From the NCBI GenBank assembly GCA_937996725.1, contig CALKUR010000112.1, positions 1 to 10,057 of the forward strand: a DNA stretch of 10,057 bases, given 5' to 3'. The notes beneath the pieces were generated by a model that was not told where the DNA came from, made no database searches, and saw nothing but the letters and a program-made list of their open reading frames with translations. Of the stretch, positions 7,138 to 10,057 are shown one piece after another. Each line of letters starts with the position of its first letter. Positions within the stretch are counted from its first letter, which is position 1. A program made the position numbers and the translations under genes. The DNA is from an uncultured Dechloromonas sp. Its GTDB lineage: Bacteria; Pseudomonadota; Gammaproteobacteria; Burkholderiales; Rhodocyclaceae.

Positions 7138-7186
7138 GGTACGGCGCTGATTCCCCCCATCGCTGCAAAACCCTCAGCGCCGTACC
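7138..7186. repeat. Perfect 13-bp inverted repeat with 23-base loop
   Basis: GGTACGGCGCTGA at 7138-7150 is followed by its exact reverse complement TCAGCGCCGTACC at 7174-7186, separated by 23 bases. The stem is strong. There is no T-run after it on the plus strand, so a simple terminator for the preceding gene is not well supported. It may be a structured RNA element, a recombination or IS-derived site, or a protein-binding dyad. Confidence 0.8.
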
Positions 7187-7283
7187 ACGCCCCAAAAGTC
7201 AGGAGGTCCTGAGACGAAACGGGGTTTGAGACGGTTTTCGAGGGGGGGTGGCGATGGGGTCAGTCAGGAGCTCATAGCAAAAT

Positions 7284-7302
7284 GCCCCGCGTGGTGCGGG
7301 GC
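7284..7302 (-). terminator. Rho-independent terminator for the MerR-family gene
   Basis: Read on the minus strand, GCCCCGC pairs with GCGGGGC around a 5-base loop and is followed by ATTTTG. The hairpin lies about 90 bp past the regulator's stop and has the right polarity to end its transcript. The T-run is short, so efficiency is uncertain. Confidence 0.7.
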
Positions 7303-7392
7303 TCTGGGCGCCCTCGAAGCCCGCTGAGCAGGTTCGAAGGTCTTGTTCTGGCGGAGCACGGTTCAAAGCAACTTGTGCTCTCATCTCACAAT

Positions 7393-7842
7393 TTAGTGCG
7401 CGCCACGTACATGGCGCGTACCTCGCTTGGTTAATGGTCCGGCTGTCTTGGATGCCTGTGTGATACCGGAAAGCACGCCACACTCACTCACAGAGCCGCT
7501 TCCGTTACAACCATTTCGCAACTGAACTAGTTGCCTCTGCAAGACCTTCAACTCTTTAATCCGAACCGCGACGTGCTTGATGTGCTCATCAATCAAGGCA
7601 TTGATATCAGCGCAGACCTTTGGTGCGGAGTCTTTCATTCGCAAAAGCGTCCTGATTTCATCCAGAGCCATATCGAGGCCACGGCAGTACCTGATGAACG
7701 AAAGCCGTTCGACATGCTCTGGTCCGTAGACACGGTAGTTGCTTTCTGTTCGCTTTGGCTGCGGTAGCAAGGCCTCCCGCTCGTAGTAGCGAATCGTTTC
7801 CACCTGTGTATCGGTGGCCTTAGCAAGCTCTCCAATCCTCAC
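7393..7842 (-). CDS. cadR: MerR-family Cd(II)/Pb(II)-responsive regulator (CadR/PbrR type)
   Basis: A 149-residue MerR-family metal sensor. It has an N-terminal winged helix (MRIGELAKATDTQVETIRYYEREALLP, with the ESNYRVYGPEHVERLSFIRYCR wing region), a long dimerisation helix, then a metal-binding loop. The sensing cysteines are Cys 77 (KVCADINALIDEHI), Cys 112 and Cys 121 (in CNGSGSVSECGVL). Spacing of 35 and 9 residues matches what I recall for PbrR691 (Cys 78/113/122) better than CadR (77/112/119). In this family the dimer bends the over-long spacer of the target promoter, activating the pump gene when metal binds. I chose GTG at 7842 because GGAGGG precedes it by 4-5 bases and family proteins start MKIGEL/MRIGEL; ATG at 7854 adds four residues but lacks a ribosome binding site. 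The frame stays open farther upstream without family resemblance. The C-terminal tail holds two His. Divergent from cadA. Confidence 0.93.
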   Translation of the reverse strand: MRIGELAKATDTQVETIRYYEREALLPQPKRTESNYRVYGPEHVERLSFIRYCRGLDMALDEIRTLLRMKDSAPKVCADINALIDEHIKHVAVRIKELKVLQRQLVQLRNGCNGSGSVSECGVLSGITQASKTAGPLTKRGTRHVRGAH

Positions 7843-7846
7843 AAGA

Positions 7847-7852
7847 CCCTCC
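7847..7852 (-). promoter_or_regulatory. Ribosome binding site deciding the cadR start
   Basis: GGAGGG on the minus strand lies four bases before GTG (7842-7840). It overlaps the alternative ATG (7854-7852), so initiation at the GTG is favoured. Confidence 0.65.
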
Positions 7853-7879
7853 ATCAGCGATGGAGGATAGTGTAAACGC

Positions 7880-7910
7880 TTGACACTAAAGTGACTACAG
7901 GGTTTCCAAT
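7880..7910 (+). promoter_or_regulatory. MerR-type promoter/operator of cadA
   Basis: A -35 box TTGACA (7880-7885) and a weak -10 TCCAAT (7905-7910) are separated by 19 bp, the over-long spacer typical of MerR-activated promoters. Between them is an imperfect dyad, ACACTAAAGT (7883-7892), one base, then ACTACAGGGT (7894-7903), with 7 of 10 arm positions complementary. The layout closely parallels the PbrR operator of the pbr locus (recalled as ACTCTATAGT-A-ACTAGAGGGT). The cadR promoter probably overlaps it on the other strand (possible -10 TACACT near 7868-7873), which would give autorepression. Confidence 0.85.
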
Positions 7911-7928
7911 GCTTCTCATGAGGAAAAA

Positions 7929-10057
7929 ATGATGAGCACACCCAATGAGAGCACACAGATACCGACCAGCCAAACGGACAGCTGCTGTTCTGCGATCGCC
8001 TGCTCGCCGGTAGCACGATCAGAGCAGGATAAGGCGGACAGGGCCGCAGGCCGTTCACAGACAAAGTTCCGCATTTCGAACATGGACTGCGCCTCGGAAG
8101 AGTCCGAGATCCGGCGTGCGGTAGATGGGATTGCAGGAATTGACGCCCTGCTATTCGATCTTGGTGCTCGCGAACTGACCATTTCCGCGAGCCAAGTTGC
8201 ACTGCTTGAGGCCTTACAGGCAATTCGAACAGCTGGTTTCAAGCCTGAGCCGCTAGGCGAAGACGCCGCCACTTCATTTACCACATCCACTGTACCTGCT
8301 CCATTTTGGAGCAGGTGGGGGAAGCTCTTAACTGCGCTCGGCCTGGCACTGGCAGCAGAGGCAATCGCGTATGCGTTTCCTGCGGTGATCTGGATCAAAA
8401 TCCTAGGCATGGGCGTCGCATTAGGCGCCATTTTGCTTTCAGGCTTTGGCGTCTACGGAAAGGGCCTGGCTGCGCTTCGGCAAGGACGATTGAACATCAA
8501 CGCCCTCATGTCTGTAGCCGTTACAGGCGCGTTCTTGATCGGTCAATGGCCTGAGGCCGCGATGGTGATGGCGCTTTATGCGATTGCCGAAGCGATTGAG
8601 GCACGCGCGGTCGACCGTGCACGAGGTGCCATCAAGAGCCTCCTTGCCTTGTCACCCGAGCGAGCCGAAGTACGGCAGGAGAACGGTGCCTGGCTTCGAA
8701 TTGGCGTCAAGGCTGTTGCATTGAACGCGGTGGTGCGTGTCGCTCCAGGTGAGCGTGTTCCGCTAGATGGCACCGTGCTGACGGGGCAGAGCGCGATAGA
8801 CCAGTCCCCTCTAACAGGCGAAAGCCTGTCAGTTGACAAAGGACCGGGTGATGAGGTGTTTGCAGGAACCATCAACCAGTCTTCTGCTCTGGAGATCCAG
8901 GTCACATCGCCTGCCTCAGACAGCACGCTTAGCCGCATCATTAAAGCCGTAGAAGAAGCGCAGGCCAGCCGCGCTCCAACGCAGCGTTTCGTTGACCAGT
9001 TTGCTGCCGTGTACACGCCTCTGGTCTTTGTCCTTGCGCTGTTGGTTGCCATCGCGATGCCCTGGCTGGCAGGTCTTACATGGTTGCAGGCGGTATACAA
9101 AGCATTGGTCTTACTGGTGATTGCTTGCCCTTGCGCCTTAGTCATCTCCACGCCTGTTTCGGTGGTGAGTGGTCTCGCCGCAGCGGCCCGACGGGGCATT
9201 CTGATCAAGGGTGGCGTTTACCTTGAGGAAGCCAGGAAGATTAAAGCGGTTGCCTTGGACAAAACCGGAACCATCACCGAAGGAAAGCCAAAGTTAGCAG
9301 CATTCGAGCTCATCGCAAAAGATTTGCCTCAGCAACAAGTGGAAATGCTCGCAAAGAGCCTGGCTGCGAGATCGGATCATCCCGTCTCTAAGGCGATTGC
9401 TCAAGGCTTGGCGCTTCGCCCCCAAGAGGTCGATCGGTTTGAAGCAGTCGCTGGCCGTGGCGTTCAGGGTGTGATCGAAGGACACCCCTATATTTTGTCG
9501 AATCACCGCTGGATTGAGGAACGCGGCCAATGTTCAGCGCAGTTGGAAGCACGCCTTATCGTTCATGAAGAAGCTGGCCGAACCGTAACCATTTTGGCCG
9601 ATCGTGACCGAGTCATCGCCCTGTTTGCTGTGGCTGACATGATCAAACCCTCATCCATTGAGGCAATTTCCGAGATCAAGGCGCTTGGGGTTGTTCCAAT
9701 GATGTTGACCGGAGACAACGCCGCAACGGCGCGCACTGTCGGGCATCAGGCAGGTATTTCAGAGATCAGGGGCAACTTGTTGCCCGAGGACAAGCTGCTT
9801 GCGATAGAGGAACTCCAAACGCGGTACGGTGTCACAGCCATGACCGGTGATGGCATCAACGACGCTCCGGCACTTGCAAAGTCGAACATTGGTTTTGCAA
9901 TGGGTGCGGCGGGAACGCACACAGCCATGGAAGCTGCAGACATCGTAGTCATGAACGATGACCTGCGCCGCTTACCAGAAACCATTCGACTATCGAAATG
10001 GACCCATGCCATCCTCTGGCAGAACATCAGCCTTTCGTTAGGCATAAAGCTAATTTT
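7929..10057 (+). CDS. cadA: Cd/Pb/Zn-exporting P1B ATPase (CadA/PbrA/ZntA type), 3' partial
   Basis: A P1B-2-type ATPase that exports Cd(II), Pb(II) or Zn(II) from the cytoplasm. 709 residues are in the window; about 45 more, including the last membrane helix with the conserved Asp metal ligand of ZntA, are expected beyond its end. The N-terminus has a short Cys-rich stretch (Cys 19, 20, 25), then one heavy-metal-associated domain with MDCASEE (52-58), a single-Cys variant common in proteobacterial CadA/PbrA proteins. Membrane helices follow, with TGE (296-298), CPC (400-402, 9126-9134, in ACPCALVISTP typical of divalent-metal pumps), DKTGT (Asp 444), SDHP (482-485) and GDGIND (640-645). A GAGG site (7920-7923) serves ATG 7929 (5 bases) or ATG 7932 (8 bases); either could be used. 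It is expressed from the MerR-type promoter just upstream, divergent from cadR. Confidence 0.95.
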   Translation, partial: MMSTPNESTQIPTSQTDSCCSAIACSPVARSEQDKADRAAGRSQTKFRISNMDCASEESEIRRAVDGIAGIDALLFDLGARELTISASQVALLEALQAIRTAGFKPEPLGEDAATSFTTSTVPAPFWSRWGKLLTALGLALAAEAIAYAFPAVIWIKILGMGVALGAILLSGFGVYGKGLAALRQGRLNINALMSVAVTGAFLIGQWPEAAMVMALYAIAEAIEARAVDRARGAIKSLLALSPERAEVRQENGAWLRIGVKAVALNAVVRVAPGERVPLDGTVLTGQSAIDQSPLTGESLSVDKGPGDEVFAGTINQSSALEIQVTSPASDSTLSRIIKAVEEAQASRAPTQRFVDQFAAVYTPLVFVLALLVAIAMPWLAGLTWLQAVYKALVLLVIACPCALVISTPVSVVSGLAAAARRGILIKGGVYLEEARKIKAVALDKTGTITEGKPKLAAFELIAKDLPQQQVEMLAKSLAARSDHPVSKAIAQGLALRPQEVDRFEAVAGRGVQGVIEGHPYILSNHRWIEERGQCSAQLEARLIVHEEAGRTVTILADRDRVIALFAVADMIKPSSIEAISEIKALGVVPMMLTGDNAATARTVGHQAGISEIRGNLLPEDKLLAIEELQTRYGVTAMTGDGINDAPALAKSNIGFAMGAAGTHTAMEAADIVVMNDDLRRLPETIRLSKWTHAILWQNISLSLGIKLI

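Larger units (their letters stand above)
6987..7392. other. 406-bp region without a convincing gene
   Basis: No frame here resembles a protein family. It holds, in order, a string at 7003-7028 (TGTTGTCGCCGACCGAAAAG then TGGACC) that is reminiscent of IS21-like ends, a 13-bp perfect inverted repeat (7138-7186), a short 6-bp palindrome with a 2-base centre (7199-7212), and the terminator at 7284-7302. A plus-strand frame from GTG 6990 to 7229 is open but looks non-coding. Confidence 0.5.

Noticed and set aside
6990..7229. Plus-strand 79-residue frame after the unknown gene
   Set aside because: It runs through the inverted repeat and palindromic DNA, has no protein-like pattern, and starts in a sequence that looks like an IS end.
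7131..7230. Integron attC site around the 13-bp inverted repeat
   Set aside because: GTTCAAAC and GTTTGAG flank the region, but neither fits the RYYYAAC/GTTRRRY core pattern, and no integrase or cassette layout is seen.
7843..8223. N-terminal extension of the MerR regulator (frame open to 8223)
   Set aside because: The extension crosses the cadA promoter and the cadA N-terminus and has no MerR-family resemblance; GTG 7842 with its ribosome binding site is far better.
8576..9208. Long minus-strand frame opposite cadA
   Set aside because: Antisense shadow of a strongly recognised ATPase gene; no family features.
1..10057. CRISPR array, tRNA or rRNA gene, phage or toxin-antitoxin system
   Set aside because: No regularly spaced repeats, no tRNA-like cloverleaf, and no proteins of these kinds were recognised.

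Overview
The window looks like accessory (island or plasmid type) DNA from a proteobacterium, most likely a betaproteobacterium. This rests on the style of the CadR/PbrR-CadA pair, the CopA/SilP-like ATPase, the Tat-exported PhoX and the overall moderate-to-high GC. The genus cannot be read from the sequence. Base composition is uneven: the copper ATPase at the left edge is clearly GC-rich, while the EamA gene in the middle is visibly more AT-rich. Several genes are cut off in mid-sequence, so the segment reads as a mosaic built by successive joins.

Left part (1-3088). The window opens inside a copper-type P1B ATPase (plus strand). Its reading frame leaves the family sequence at about 1722, just before the last membrane segment, and runs on to 2031 through DNA that is antisense to another gene. 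That other gene is a GNAT acetyltransferase (minus strand, start 1952), itself cut after about 80 residues at the same point. Upstream of it on the minus strand lie a GFA/CENP-V zinc-binding protein (2002-2430) and a complete RimJ/RimL-type GNAT acetyltransferase (2555-3088).

Middle (3197-6986). A large PhoX-family phosphatase with a Tat signal and lipobox is on the minus strand (3197-5134). Divergent from it is an EamA/DMT membrane transporter on the plus strand (5397-6302). Just past the transporter is a broken piece of a dienelactone-hydrolase-like gene (minus), beginning next to a sequence that resembles an IS end. An unrecognised Arg/Glu/Ala-rich helical protein follows (6495-6986, plus).

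Right part (6987-10057). About 400 bp without a convincing gene hold a 13-bp perfect inverted repeat, a possible IS21-like end and a terminator for the gene to the right. Then comes a divergent Cd/Pb/Zn module: a CadR/PbrR-type MerR regulator (minus, GTG start favoured) and a CadA/PbrA-type P1B ATPase (plus, cut by the window end). The 86-bp gap between them holds a clear MerR-type operator-promoter with a 19-bp spacer. CadR should sense Cd(II)/Pb(II)/Zn(II) and switch on the ATPase, which pumps the ion out of the cytoplasm.

I see no convincing new multi-gene system. The most notable points are the reciprocal truncation of copA and a GNAT gene at one short shared sequence, the fragment junctions around 6300-6510, and the textbook MerR operator.
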